Below are positions 34,417 to 43,002 of a stretch of 64,000 bases of DNA, in pieces. The notes under the pieces were generated by a model. It did no database searches. It was not told the DNA's origin and saw only the letters and a program-made list of their open reading frames with translations. This DNA comes from an uncultured Thalassolituus sp. GTDB lineage: Bacteria > Pseudomonadota > Gammaproteobacteria > Pseudomonadales > Oceanobacteraceae. The number at the start of each line of letters is the position of its first letter. Position 1 is the first letter of the stretch. The position numbers and the translations under genes were made by a program. The stretch spans positions 53,717-117,716 of the forward strand of contig NZ_CATMFB010000014.1 of NCBI RefSeq assembly GCF_950066645.1, written 5' to 3'.

Positions 34417-37038
34417 TCAGACGGTGGTTTCGAGTGCTTTGATAAAGCGCTCGCGCTGGCTGTCAGTCGCTTCCGTGTGGAATAACTGGCTGATCAGTGA
34501 AGCGACCTCATCGTCTTTGCTCAGACCTTTCCCCAGCCCCTGTGCCAGGCGCTGAACCTGCAGTTCCATGCGACGGGGCTGCTCAGCGTCGGGTGAATCC
34601 ACCCCGGCGAGAATTTCCATCGCGATGCACAGTTCTGTCGCATCGGCTCCGGCATGTTCCTGATTCCAGCGAACCGCGACATTGGCGGGTAACTCACTCG
34701 CATTGACCTCGGCGGCGGCTTTGCCCTGACGCAAGGCGGCGATCAGATCTGTCCAACGGGCTTTGGCGGCCGCTTCTGCTTCGGCATTGGCTTTGGCATT
34801 CAGTTGCTTCTCAACATCGCTGATGGCTTTCAGCAGACGCTGCTGGGCACTTTTCGGCAGATCGGCATCCCGCAACAGATCGCGGGCGGCATTCAGAGCG
34901 GAAGCATTGCCTGCTGCCCGCGCCTCGTCACAGGCCTGAGTCACCTGCGTTTCTGCTTCACTGACGCTGGCGTTAAGCTCGGCCTTACGCGCATCACGTG
35001 CTTCATTCAGTCGGGCAAAAATGCCGTCGGCAGCTTTACGCAATTGTTGCCACAGGCGTTGATCCGGACCACGTGGCGTAACGCCAATGGTTTTCCATTC
35101 CTGCTGAAGCTTTTTAACCGTGTCGGCAGCCTCATTCGCATCATCGCTGGCTGCCGCTTTTTCTGCTGCTTCAACAATGGCTTTTTTGGCATCCAGATTG
35201 CGATCGTACTCTGCTTTCAGGTGCGCGTAGATGCGGTCGCATGCTTCTTTAAAGGCCGTCTGCGTTTTCTGGTGTGCACCACGGTCTACCGGCGAATAGG
35301 TCCGGAAGGCGTCGCGGGCGGCATTCAGAGTATTCTGCACGGCTTTCCAGTCGGCGCTTTCCCAGTTCATTTCGGCTTCGTAGCGGGTCAGCTCGGCAAT
35401 CAGGGCTTCGCGCTGTTTGACTAATCCCGCACGGATTTCGGCCTGCTCTGCAAACCATACTTTGCATGGCTCAAAGGCTTTATCTGCCGCTTCGCGGAAG
35501 CGATCCCATTGTTCACGATCATTGGAATGCCCCAGAGTTTTCCATTCGTCCTGCAGGGCTTTGATGCGGTCAGCGAGCACGTCAGGCGCGATTTCAGCGC
35601 CTACAAGCGCTTCCATCTGTTCGCACAGAGCGTCTTTTTTCGGAGCAACCGCGAAACCTTGCCAGTCACGCAGTTCGTACAGGCGGTTACTGAGCAGACG
35701 CACCGCAGCCTGAAGGTCACGCGCGCGGCCAGGGCTTAGGGTATCAAGCAGCTTCTGAATGTCGCGCAGTTGTTTCGCAGCCTCCTTTTCCTGTCCGTCG
35801 CTCAGGCTGCTGTCCATGGCTGCCATCAGAGCGGCGATCTTCTCGCGAGCGGCGCTGTCGTCAGAATTCTTCGCTGCAATCTTTTCAGGCGCCGGTTTCT
35901 GGCCGGCGGTTTTACGCAGAGCCATCAGCCAGTCGGGTGCCTGGATATCAGCTGGCCAATGAATGTGTTGCAGACAGACGCTGGCGGCTTCAGGTGACTT
36001 GAATTCACTGTCTGCGCCTGTTTCTGCCCAGTAGCGCAGACTGGTAACGATATCAGTGACGTTCTGTACGAGAATGTCATAACGCTTCTGCTGAGGGGCT
36101 GGGGCGCTGTGTTCTTTGGTGGCGTCTGCCCAGGCTTGTTCTTCACTCAGCAGGGCTTCCTGCCAGCCCTGAGCATCGGCATTCAGAGCATCGGCAATGA
36201 GATCTTCGAGGCGACCAATCACGCGTTTCTGGGCACTTCCTGCCGCCTCAAGTGCGGCGGCCAGCGCCGCTTCAGCAGCTTCCTGCTGGCGTTGCGCCTC
36301 CAGAATTGCACCGGCATCTGCGAGCAGGGCAGGGATGTCGCTGGTATCTTCGTCTGCGGTCTGGTCTTTCAGTTCGTCCCAGCGTTGTTCCAACACCTGC
36401 AGGCGACCAACGAAATCCGGACTCATCCCCAGGCGGATAAGCTGTTTCGCCTGAGTACGGATGTATTCGATACGATCGCGGATGGCCTGGCGCGCTTCTT
36501 CTTCTGCGCGCAGATCAGCCAGCAGGTTCTTACAGATGCGGTACACCGCTTTGTCACTGCCCTGTGCGTGATCGAGTACTTTCTGCAACAGGGCCGCACT
36601 TGAGAGCGTCGCGGCGGCCGCCTGGCGAACCCGTGCAACACCGTGGGTGCGGGCAATTTCTACGCGGCTCTCTTCAGATTTGATCGCTGCGAGAGCCTGC
36701 TCACTGAGGCTGCTGTCTGTCGCAAGCGAAGCAATGCGGATCAGAACGTCATCCGCTGCGTTCGCAGGCAGGGCGTCTCCGGCCATCAGGCGTTCAAGCC
36801 ACAGTGCGCGCACCTGATCCCGCAACTGGGCATTACCATCGCGGATCAGCTGCTCCAGCTGGGCTTCGTCACTGATCTCACGGATGAGAGAAGCCCGGGT
36901 ATCCGCAGAGGCCTCGTTCAGAATGCGGTCAAGCGGGCCTTTATTCCCTTGAGAAGCCTTTGCAGCCGGCTTCTCACCCGCTTTTGCGGTCGTGGCCGGA
37001 GTCTGTTTGTTGCCGAAGAGTTTCTTCAAAAAATTCAT
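34417..37038 (-). CDS. DUF349-repeat protein
   Basis: An 873-residue, Ala/Gln/Asp-rich, almost entirely helical protein. It carries several DUF349 repeats (~70 residues each) recognisable by WKTLGHSNDREQWDRFREAADKAF (about 500), WKAVQNTLNAARDAFRTYSPVDRGAHQ, and WKTIGVTPRGPDQRLWQQLRKAAD. The N-terminus (MNFLKKLFGNKQ) is amphipathic. The rest of the N-terminal half is HEAT/coiled-coil-like. No enzymatic motif is seen and the function is unknown. No signal peptide. A 10-base inverted repeat lies just upstream (37046-37109). Confidence 0.88.
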   Translation of the reverse strand: MNFLKKLFGNKQTPATTAKAGEKPAAKASQGNKGPLDRILNEASADTRASLIREISDEAQLEQLIRDGNAQLRDQVRALWLERLMAGDALPANAADDVLIRIASLATDSSLSEQALAAIKSEESRVEIARTHGVARVRQAAAATLSSAALLQKVLDHAQGSDKAVYRICKNLLADLRAEEEARQAIRDRIEYIRTQAKQLIRLGMSPDFVGRLQVLEQRWDELKDQTADEDTSDIPALLADAGAILEAQRQQEAAEAALAAALEAAGSAQKRVIGRLEDLIADALNADAQGWQEALLSEEQAWADATKEHSAPAPQQKRYDILVQNVTDIVTSLRYWAETGADSEFKSPEAASVCLQHIHWPADIQAPDWLMALRKTAGQKPAPEKIAAKNSDDSAAREKIAALMAAMDSSLSDGQEKEAAKQLRDIQKLLDTLSPGRARDLQAAVRLLSNRLYELRDWQGFAVAPKKDALCEQMEALVGAEIAPDVLADRIKALQDEWKTLGHSNDREQWDRFREAADKAFEPCKVWFAEQAEIRAGLVKQREALIAELTRYEAEMNWESADWKAVQNTLNAARDAFRTYSPVDRGAHQKTQTAFKEACDRIYAHLKAEYDRNLDAKKAIVEAAEKAAASDDANEAADTVKKLQQEWKTIGVTPRGPDQRLWQQLRKAADGIFARLNEARDARKAELNASVSEAETQVTQACDEARAAGNASALNAARDLLRDADLPKSAQQRLLKAISDVEKQLNAKANAEAEAAAKARWTDLIAALRQGKAAAEVNASELPANVAVRWNQEHAGADATELCIAMEILAGVDSPDAEQPRRMELQVQRLAQGLGKGLSKDDEVASLISQLFHTEATDSQRERFIKALETTV

Positions 37039-37045
37039 AGGTGAC

Positions 37046-37109
37046 GCAGACGCTTATCGAAAAAAGGGCGATCATTTTAACCGGTCAGATGAGTTTAGGA
37101 AGCGTCTGC
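37046..37109. repeat. spaced 10-base inverted repeat upstream of the DUF349 gene
   Basis: GCAGACGCTT (37046-37055) and AAGCGTCTGC (37100-37109) are perfect inverted copies 44 bases apart, 8-71 bases before the DUF349 ATG. It could form a long-loop hairpin in the leader or be a looped operator pair. Confidence 0.4.
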
Positions 37110-37212
37110 TGAGACATTCACAGACTATTTCAGAACAGGAGACGGAGCCGGAATGCTGTGGTAAGGTATCGGCAGCGTGTATAACTAACAATAATAAGAT
37201 CCGGGGATCACG

Positions 37213-38217
37213 ATGAAACTCTTCAAACTACTGTTGATAGCCAGCGTAGTAGCCACAACCGGTTGTGCTTACTTCGGTATGGGATCACGCCCTCTATCAG
37301 AGTTAACTGAAAAGTATACCGACGAAACTTCCAAGTTTGTTGCTGTAGACGGTGTAGTAATGCACTACCAGGACGAAGGTCAGGGACCAGTGGTACTGAT
37401 GCTTCACGGCGAACATTCGTCACTGCATATCTGGGATGCATGGGCAAAACGCCTGGCAGGCGACTTCCGTGTTGTCCGCCTTGATCTGCCGGGGCATGGT
37501 CTGACCGGGCCAGATCCTGCGACCGAAACCTACGACCTCGAATATATGATGGGCAAAGTTGAAGCCTTTATGGATAAGCTGAGTCTGGATTCAGTACAGA
37601 TGGTTGGCGCCTCTTACGGTGGCTTTATCACCTGGAACTTCGCAATGGAAAACCCAGAGCGCGTAGAGCGCATGGTACTGGTGGATTCCACAGGCTTTGA
37701 TCAGAAACTGCATCCTGTGCTGGGCTATAACACCATTCCGGTACTGGCTGGCTTTAACTCCTGGACACTGCCACGTGGCCAGGTAGAAGATCGCCTTGAA
37801 ACCATGTACTACGACGAAGAAAAAATCACCGACCAGATTGTTCGTCGTAATCAGGAACTGATGCTGCGTAAAGGCAACCGTTCTGCGTTTATCGACGTTG
37901 CACGCACGATGGAAGATCAGCTCGAAGACGGCAACAACCAGAGCGACCGCATTAAATACATCCAGACTCCGACGCTGGTCATGTGGGGCGAGCAGGATGA
38001 ATGGACGACTGACCGTGTGATGCGTCAGTTTAAAGTGAACCTTCCGAACATGACCTTCGTTTCATACGAAGCCGTCGGTCATCTGCCGATGGAAGAACTG
38101 CCACGCCAGTCTGCGCGTGATGCCTATAACTACCTCGCCAGTGGCGAGCTGGGCGCACTGCCAGACAACGAAGAGCAGGGCTGGATTATTCCGGGTAACC
38201 CGCGCAAAGGCTGGTAA
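37213..38217 (+). CDS. alpha/beta hydrolase, probable lipoprotein or exported
   Basis: A 334-residue alpha/beta hydrolase. An N-terminal signal region KLFKLLLIASVVATTGCAY has a Cys18 in a weak lipobox (ATTGC; -3 Thr is atypical). The fold follows: VVLMLHGEHSSLHIWDAW (oxyanion loop), LDLPGHGLTGP, nucleophile elbow GASYGG (about 135), acid in WGEQDEWT and His in EAVGHLPMEE. Catalytic Ser-Asp-His are all present. Substrate unknown. Codons are strongly biased, suggesting high expression. Monocistronic, ending at a strong terminator, and divergent from the DUF349 gene. Confidence 0.88.
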   Translation: MKLFKLLLIASVVATTGCAYFGMGSRPLSELTEKYTDETSKFVAVDGVVMHYQDEGQGPVVLMLHGEHSSLHIWDAWAKRLAGDFRVVRLDLPGHGLTGPDPATETYDLEYMMGKVEAFMDKLSLDSVQMVGASYGGFITWNFAMENPERVERMVLVDSTGFDQKLHPVLGYNTIPVLAGFNSWTLPRGQVEDRLETMYYDEEKITDQIVRRNQELMLRKGNRSAFIDVARTMEDQLEDGNNQSDRIKYIQTPTLVMWGEQDEWTTDRVMRQFKVNLPNMTFVSYEAVGHLPMEELPRQSARDAYNYLASGELGALPDNEEQGWIIPGNPRKGW

Positions 38218-38243
38218 GCTCAGGCTGATTAAAACAGCCAGCA

Positions 38244-38279
38244 ACAAAACCCCCGCAGGTGATCCTCCGGGGGTTTTGT
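38244..38279 (+). terminator. intrinsic terminator of the hydrolase gene
   Basis: Twelve-base stem with arms ACAAAACCCCCG and CGGGGGTTTTGT around a 12-base loop. The T-run is within and after the right arm. The symmetry makes it potentially bidirectional. Confidence 0.88.
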
Positions 38280-38346
38280 TTTATGGCAGCGCGCAAATCG
38301 TTACACTACACCCACGCGACATACCGAACTTTCTCAGGAGCATTGA

Positions 38347-39789
38347 GTGAATACCATTGTCTGGTACGACTATGAAACCTTTGGCGCCAACCCCGCCTGG
38401 GATCGCCCGGCGCAGTTTGCCGCCATCCGCACCGACGAAGACCTCAATGAAATCGAAGAACCCGTCGAAATCTTCTGCCGTCAGTCAGACGACTACCTGC
38501 CACACCCTGAAGCGGTATTAATTACCGGTATCACCCCGCAGGACTGCCAACAGAAGGGCGTACCAGAGCGCGAATTTATCGCCCGAATTAATCAGATGTT
38601 CAGCCAGCCCGGCACCTGTGTGGCGGGCTATAACAGTATTCGTTTTGATGACGAGTTCACCCGCTATACCCTCTATCGTAACTTCCATGATCCATATGCC
38701 CGTGAATGGCAGGGCGGCAACTCGCGCTGGGACTTACTCGATGTGGTGCGGTGTGCCTATGCGTTGCGCCCGGATGGTATTGAATGGCCGAAGAACGATC
38801 TGGGTAAAACCAGCTTCAAACTCGAACACCTGACCGCCGCCAACGGCCTTGATCATGGTAAAGCCCACGACGCGGTATCTGACGTGCGGGCAACCATCGC
38901 GCTGGCGCGTCTGATCAAAGAAAAGCAACCAAAGTTATACCGTTATCTATATCAGCACCGATCTAAGCAGGCCTTGGGAGGCTTAGTCGTCGTGACAGGG
39001 CACAAACCATTAATGCACGTATCCGGTATGTTCCCGGTCGAGCAGGGCTGCATGGCCATTGTCGCGCCGCTGTGCTGGCATCCGACTAATAAGAACAGCT
39101 TTATCGCCTGGGATCTGTCGGTTGACCCGACCCCCCTGTATGACCTCACGCCTGAACAGATCTCAGAGCGTGTATTTACTCGCGCAGCCGATATGCCCGA
39201 AGGCATGACTCGTCTGCCGCTGAAAGAAATACACATCAACAAATCACCGGTACTTGCACCGGCGAATACATTGACGCCTGACCAGGCGGCTCGCTGGGAG
39301 ATCAGTGGAGAAGACCTGCGCCGTCACCTGAAAATTCTGCGTGATGCAGGCTCACTGGCCGACAAAATGGCACAGGTATTTGGTGGACGTGAATTTGCAG
39401 CCATTAACGATGTGGATGCCCGTCTTTACGACGGCTTCTTCTCAAACGCAGACAAACAAGCGATGGATGAAATCCAGCGCATGGAAGGTTGGGATCTGGC
39501 GGATTATCCGAACCCATTTCAGGACGAGCGCGGTGAAGAAATGCTCTTCCGCTACCGGGCCCGTAACTTCGCCGACACCCTCAACGAAGACGAACGCGAA
39601 CGCTGGGAACAACACCGCACATCACGCCTGATGAAGGGCGTATCTGGCTCGCCACTGCTCACGTTTGAGCAGTTTGCTCCACTGCTGCAACAAGCGGCAG
39701 AGCGCGTTGCTCATGAGCCTCAGAAACTGGAATGGATCTACGAGCTACAGCTCTACGCTGAGTCGATCTTTCCGGCGGTAGATTATTGA
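38347..39789 (+). CDS. sbcB: exodeoxyribonuclease I
   Basis: A 480-residue 3'-5' single-strand DNA exonuclease (ExoI) acting in recombination and mismatch repair. The DEDD nuclease core starts with WYDYETFGANPAWDRPAQFAAIRTD (first Asp/Glu pair near 8-10). It continues with ITGITPQDC, GYNSIRFDDEFTRYTLYRNFHDPYAREW (second Asp) and AHDAVSDVRATIALA (last His/Asp). The SH3-like and C-terminal helical domains follow (FSNADKQAMDEIQRM...DERERWEQHR). Length equals E. coli SbcB (475). Start is GTG with AGGAG 6 bases upstream. Its stop is 2 bases from the stop of the convergent glycosylase gene. Confidence 0.96.
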   Translation: MNTIVWYDYETFGANPAWDRPAQFAAIRTDEDLNEIEEPVEIFCRQSDDYLPHPEAVLITGITPQDCQQKGVPEREFIARINQMFSQPGTCVAGYNSIRFDDEFTRYTLYRNFHDPYAREWQGGNSRWDLLDVVRCAYALRPDGIEWPKNDLGKTSFKLEHLTAANGLDHGKAHDAVSDVRATIALARLIKEKQPKLYRYLYQHRSKQALGGLVVVTGHKPLMHVSGMFPVEQGCMAIVAPLCWHPTNKNSFIAWDLSVDPTPLYDLTPEQISERVFTRAADMPEGMTRLPLKEIHINKSPVLAPANTLTPDQAARWEISGEDLRRHLKILRDAGSLADKMAQVFGGREFAAINDVDARLYDGFFSNADKQAMDEIQRMEGWDLADYPNPFQDERGEEMLFRYRARNFADTLNEDERERWEQHRTSRLMKGVSGSPLLTFEQFAPLLQQAAERVAHEPQKLEWIYELQLYAESIFPAVDY

Positions 39790-39791
39790 GC

Positions 39792-40469
39792 CTACCTACG
39801 TGGCCCTACTGACCAGGATAGAATCTGGCTCAGCTCCGTCAGGCTATAACCGGTTTCCTCACGCCAGCGCAGCATAGCCTCCATAAAGGCCTTCCAGCTC
39901 GCCTTAGAGGAAGGCACGCCGTCGACAATGCCTTTGCTGGTTAGCGCCAGAATCATATCGTCACTGAAGATGGGGGAATCCACACCCATACGGCGCAGAA
40001 AGATCTGACCTGTACGACCGCCGACCCGGTTCCCGCGTTTGCGGAACACCTTCAGGTTCTCGGCGTAGTCTTCCGGCTTCCACGATGCAAACCACTCAGC
40101 GGCTGAGCCGTGCTCGCGTTGCAGGTCTGTAAAGAACAGGGCGTTCTCATACACCGAATTGATCTTCGCCATATGGCGGATGATGGTGTCGTCCTGCATA
40201 AACTGTTCATACTGTTCTGGCGGCCACATCACCAATACATCCGGACGGAAGTTACAGAACACCTCCTCAAAGCGCGGCCACTTATCCGCTACCACCTTCC
40301 AGTTAAATCCGGACTGAAATACACACTGCGACAGGCACGACAACCACCGATCATCGGGAATCGCGGCCAGCTTCTTTGCGGATACAGGCTTCATCGCATG
40401 CTTCAGCTTCAGATCGAAGTCAGGATGCTGAGCAGCGGCTTGTTCGAGGTAGTGGCTGAAAGAGAGCAT
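39792..40469 (-). CDS. DNA-3-methyladenine glycosylase I family protein
   Basis: A 225-residue member of the Tag/adenine-glycosylase family (PF03352-type helix-hairpin-helix glycosylases). The matching stretches are CVFQSGFNWKVVADKWPRFEEVF, where Tag has the GLSW pocket block, and IIRHMAKINSVYENA (Tag: IRHRGKI...NA). E. coli Tag carries a zinc-binding Cys/His set at both ends, and I do not see it here. The enzyme is therefore a divergent branch with likely base-excision activity but uncertain specificity. Probably a cytoplasmic repair enzyme. It is convergent to sbcB with a 2-base gap, and its upstream side borders the AT-rich island. Confidence 0.78.
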   Translation of the reverse strand: MLSFSHYLEQAAAQHPDFDLKLKHAMKPVSAKKLAAIPDDRWLSCLSQCVFQSGFNWKVVADKWPRFEEVFCNFRPDVLVMWPPEQYEQFMQDDTIIRHMAKINSVYENALFFTDLQREHGSAAEWFASWKPEDYAENLKVFRKRGNRVGGRTGQIFLRRMGVDSPIFSDDMILALTSKGIVDGVPSSKASWKAFMEAMLRWREETGYSLTELSQILSWSVGPRR

Positions 40470-40854
40470 GCGAGTACCCTATGAAAAATGGACAGAAATA
40501 GTGTCCCGTCATGATATGGGCAACTGCTTCTGAATGTAAAGAATACATGGTTATCCATACAGTGTGATTCGGACTTTTCGAGCAAAACGCGCACGCTTTA
40601 TTTTCGTGCTTGCGCGTTTTGTCAGAGCGGGGTACCGTAAACTCTAATCGAATCAAAGAGTTTCCCATTTGGTTTACAAGTTTACAGGCACGCTCTCGCC
40701 GAAATAACAGGCGCGCACGTTTTTCTGGAAGGGAGATTTGAGTTATGGATGACTTCTCAATTAGGTCAATGAGCTATCCAGGAAACCTCGAAAGAGTGTC
40801 CCAGGATAAATGCGCACGCACACTAGTAATCTGTTAAGAGGCAAAGAATAGCCG
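40470..40854. other. non-coding left border of the accessory island
   Basis: About 385 bases without a confident gene. It holds the glycosylase promoter region, a strong hairpin (40583-40621), a smaller inverted repeat (AAACTCT 40639-40645 / AGAGTTT 40657-40663), and a possible 30-codon frame at 40745-40837. That frame is preceded by GGAAGGGAG at 10 bases and is too short to assert. Base composition drops toward AT from here to about 44.2 kb. Confidence 0.5.
40583..40621. terminator. hairpin with A-run/T-run arms, probable terminator
   Basis: Left arm CAAAACGCG-CACG (40583-40595) pairs with CGTG (40605-40608) and CGCGTTTTG (40613-40621), with a 4-base bulge. The A4...T4 at the ends suggests a bidirectional terminator at the edge of the island. 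Confidence 0.5.
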
Positions 40855-41364
40855 GTGCAACAATCAAAGATTATGGAAGATAAGATTATTTCAGCAGTGA
40901 GAACTTTTGCTAGCTCGATAAACTCAGGTAGCAAAGTCGTCGCTGATATGTCTGAACTAATTGAAGTCACGTCTCAGTTGCCTCTTTCGAGTTTTGATTA
41001 CTGGGAACGTCTAATTCGTTCAGAATTCTCTATAGCTTTAAGAGAATCTATTCCCCCTAAGTGGAAGGTATGGTCAAAACCTAAGGAATTAGTAACTTGG
41101 CTTGATCTTATAAGTTGCGATGGTTACAAGCGTGAAAAAGCACTTCGAGCCCTATCTGGGGCTGCACCGAATACTTTCTTTTTTTCTCTTGCCGTGCGTA
41201 GGCTCAACGATTGGGTGCCCCAAGTTCGCAAAGCCGCAAGGGAAAAGCTCCCTGAGATTGTAAAGGCTACCGATCCAGAATATGTAGTTGAGGCATTATG
41301 CGTCGCTCTTTCAAATTGGAACTCCTGGGTAGGATTGAAGAAGCAGATAGAGAGATTCTTCTGA
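40855..41364 (+). pseudogene. N-terminal part of a frameshifted HEAT-repeat-like cassette gene
   Basis: A 169-residue frame with helical repeats such as GYKREKALRALSGAAPNTFFFSLAVRRLNDWVPQVRKAAREKLPEIV, which resemble HEAT repeats. It ends abruptly (VGLKKQIERFF). At about 41329-41335 (TGGGTAGG) the reading continues sensibly only in another frame: NWNSW then GRIEEADREILLKII, entering the frame of 41298-41876. One missing G would restore a single ~340-residue protein, so I treat the two frames as one broken gene. The start is GTG 40855 or ATG 40873; the ribosome binding site is weak. AT-rich codons. Function unknown. A base-calling error in the G run is also possible. Confidence 0.65.
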
Positions 41365-41876
41365 AAATTATCTGTGAAAAGGAGATAGCAAAGTCCCTCC
41401 GGTCTAAGTTAATTTCGTCAGCTTCTGGGCCTATGCCATCACTCTTTTCACAGCTTGGCCGCACTCAGGTACTTGATGGGAAAATTGAAGAAATAGCTAA
41501 ATCCGCTATTCAGCCTTCGGTTCGAGCTAAGGCATATCGAAGCTTATTTGAAGGGCGGGTTGTATGGATCGAAGGCCGAAAATGGGTGTGGACTGATATA
41601 AGGTACTGTGAAGGCAGACTAAAACCTATAGTTGGCGAGCGGAAGTTAGAAGTTGAAACTCCAGTAATAGACTTACTAAAAATATCATCTGAAGATCGGT
41701 CGTCCATCGTAAGGCGCGTTTCAGCAGAGATTCTAATACGAGAGTTCGGCAATTTAGGTATAGAAGCGAGAGAGTTTGCCGAAAGCTTTGCTTCAGATAA
41801 CTCACACGCTGTATCTGAAAGGGGTGAGTTTGCTTTAAAGAAACTAGACGAGGCAGAGCGTACCAATGCCTCTTAA
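41298..41876 (+). pseudogene. C-terminal part of the frameshifted HEAT-repeat-like cassette gene
   Basis: A 192-residue frame, of which about residues 12-192 (from RIEEADREILLKIICEK) look like the true continuation of the upstream frame. Helical repeats are IAKSAIQPSVRAKAYRSLFEG and ISSEDRSSIVRRVSAEILIREFGNLGIEAREFAESFASD, plus an aromatic insert GRVVWIEGRKWVWTDIRYCEGR. The nominal ATG (41298) lies inside the first fragment and has no ribosome binding site, so independent translation is doubtful. Its TAA stop (41874-41876) is the first part of the TAAC box of an attC-like site, as expected for an integron cassette gene. Confidence 0.65.
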
Positions 41877-41942
41877 CAAGCGCATGTTGCCGGACTGGTT
41901 TTCCGCTGCGCTCCAAACCAGCCGCAAATGCGGGCGTTATGC
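41873..41942 (+). repeat. integron attC-like recombination site
   Basis: A 5' box TAACAAGCGC and a 3' box GCGGGCGTTATGC flank an imperfect palindrome: CTGGTTT (41895-41901) pairs with AAACCAG (41915-41921), and GCAT (41882-41885) with ATGC (41928-41931), with unpaired bases between. Length (about 67), TAAC...GTTA ends and overlap with a stop codon match attC sites of chromosomal integrons. No integron integrase is visible in the window. No second clear attC was found. Confidence 0.75.
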
Positions 41943-41974
41943 CACACTAAAAATTGATCAAGGATAGGAATGCA

Positions 41975-42388
41975 ATGATGCGTAATATGTTAATTTTGGG
42001 AATTTCACTTGCTATTGCTGGATGCGGTGGTGATTCGTCTGAATCGGAGGCTGATGACTCAAGTGTTGCGATTTGGGATGATTCAAGTCAAAGGATAGTG
42101 ATAGTCCAAGAATATGGATATGTTCAGAACTTGAATGATAGATATACCACTTATGATTATTCTTTGGACACATTAACAAAAGAAGCGAAAGATGCTCTTT
42201 ATAAAATTAGAACGACCAGCTCGCCCTTGTCATGTATGGCAGATGGAACGACGTATGTAGTTACCGTGACAGACAGCGAAGGCTTAGAATCAGAATATCT
42301 CTCCAGTAACATGGCTTGTAATGATGAAGAATCAACGTACGTTAGCAGTAGCGATATAAGCAATTTTATACCACTGTTAAACAATTAA
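41975..42388 (+). CDS. small putative lipoprotein in the cassette island
   Basis: A 137-residue protein with a lipoprotein signal (MRNMLILGISLAIAGCGG; lipobox IAGC, Cys17) followed by an acidic Ser-rich linker (GGDSSESEADDSS). The mature domain has RIVIVQEYGYVQNLNDRYTTYDYSLD, two later cysteines and TYVVTVTDSEGLESEY, suggesting a small beta-rich fold. No family recognised. The ATG at 41975 follows AGGA at 5 bases; a TTG at 41954 is less likely. It begins about 33 bases after the attC-like site, the position expected for the next cassette gene. AT-rich. Confidence 0.7.
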   Translation: MMRNMLILGISLAIAGCGGDSSESEADDSSVAIWDDSSQRIVIVQEYGYVQNLNDRYTTYDYSLDTLTKEAKDALYKIRTTSSPLSCMADGTTYVVTVTDSEGLESEYLSSNMACNDEESTYVSSSDISNFIPLLNN

Positions 42389-42508
42389 TAAAAGCTTAAT
42401 AAGCTCGTGTAACATAAGTTGTTTTAACAGCTTAGCGTAACGCGTGCATAAAAAGTACATTCAAGTGACGCCTATGGCCCACTGGTTTAGGCGTTCCTGA
42501 GAGGTTGG
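42389..42508. other. intergenic with two hairpins
   Basis: AGCTTA-a-TAAGCT (42393-42405) and ACGCCTA (42468-42474) pairing with TAGGCGT (42488-42494). The second ends GGTTTAGGCGTT, faintly like an attC 3' core, but no matching 5' box was found. Confidence 0.4.
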
Positions 42509-42970
42509 ATGAAAGTATTAGAACGAAAAAGAAACGGTCTTCAAGCGTTATTCGTACCGATCGCGGTTGGTGGCTTCTTCTGGGCGATTTTATCCAAACT
42601 TAGTATGCCTCTTGCAGTGAGTGGGTTTACTGCTGCTATAGCTTTTCTAATACCACTCGTAATGGTGCTAAATTCTATTCGCAAACCTGCAGCGTGGATA
42701 CAGGGAGATACTTTAAATATTCGTGGAGGATTTTCTTCTACCACAAGGATTAGTTTGTCCAGTGTCGAAAATATGCGTTACCTAGCAGGAATACAAGTAA
42801 ATGGGAAGCGAGGTGGTATTGTCAGGGATGCTCTATATGTGAAACTGAAAGGCTTTGATGAATGGGAGATTCCTATCCCTGATTCAATTGATCATATAAA
42901 AGATGGGCGGCTATACAAATTCATAAACGAGAATTTTTATGAGTTACCCTATCAAGAACAAACCAATTGA
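42509..42970 (+). CDS. small membrane protein with two helices and a beta-rich cytoplasmic domain
   Basis: A 153-residue protein: two hydrophobic helices (LFVPIAVGGFFWAIL and VSGFTAAIAFLIPLVMVL) near the N-terminus, then a soluble ~100-residue part starting WIQGDTLNIRGGFSSTTRISLSSVENM and ending GRLYKFINENFYELPYQEQ. The helix hairpin plus a domain with a DTLNIRGG...I-type strand pattern recalls bacterial PH-like domain membrane proteins, but this is only resemblance. No function known. It ends with tandem stops TGA TAA. AT-rich and part of the accessory island. Confidence 0.65.
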   Translation: MKVLERKRNGLQALFVPIAVGGFFWAILSKLSMPLAVSGFTAAIAFLIPLVMVLNSIRKPAAWIQGDTLNIRGGFSSTTRISLSSVENMRYLAGIQVNGKRGGIVRDALYVKLKGFDEWEIPIPDSIDHIKDGRLYKFINENFYELPYQEQTN

Positions 42971-43002
42971 TAATGTGCCTTCGGCACAACGCTTTTATCA
43001 AT
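42966..43002. other. nested hairpin after the membrane-protein gene
   Basis: Outer arms ATTGATAA (42966-42973) and TTATCAAT (42995-43002) enclose an inner GTGCC-ttc-GGCAC hairpin (42975-42987). It overlaps the stop codons of the preceding gene. Confidence 0.5.

Noticed and set aside
40745..40837. 30-codon frame with a purine-rich upstream region
   Set aside because: Too short and without features; recorded only as a possibility in the spacer entry.
42468..42494. Second attC site ending GTTTAGGC
   Set aside because: No 5' TAAC-type box with complementary arms at a suitable distance; only a 7-base hairpin is present.
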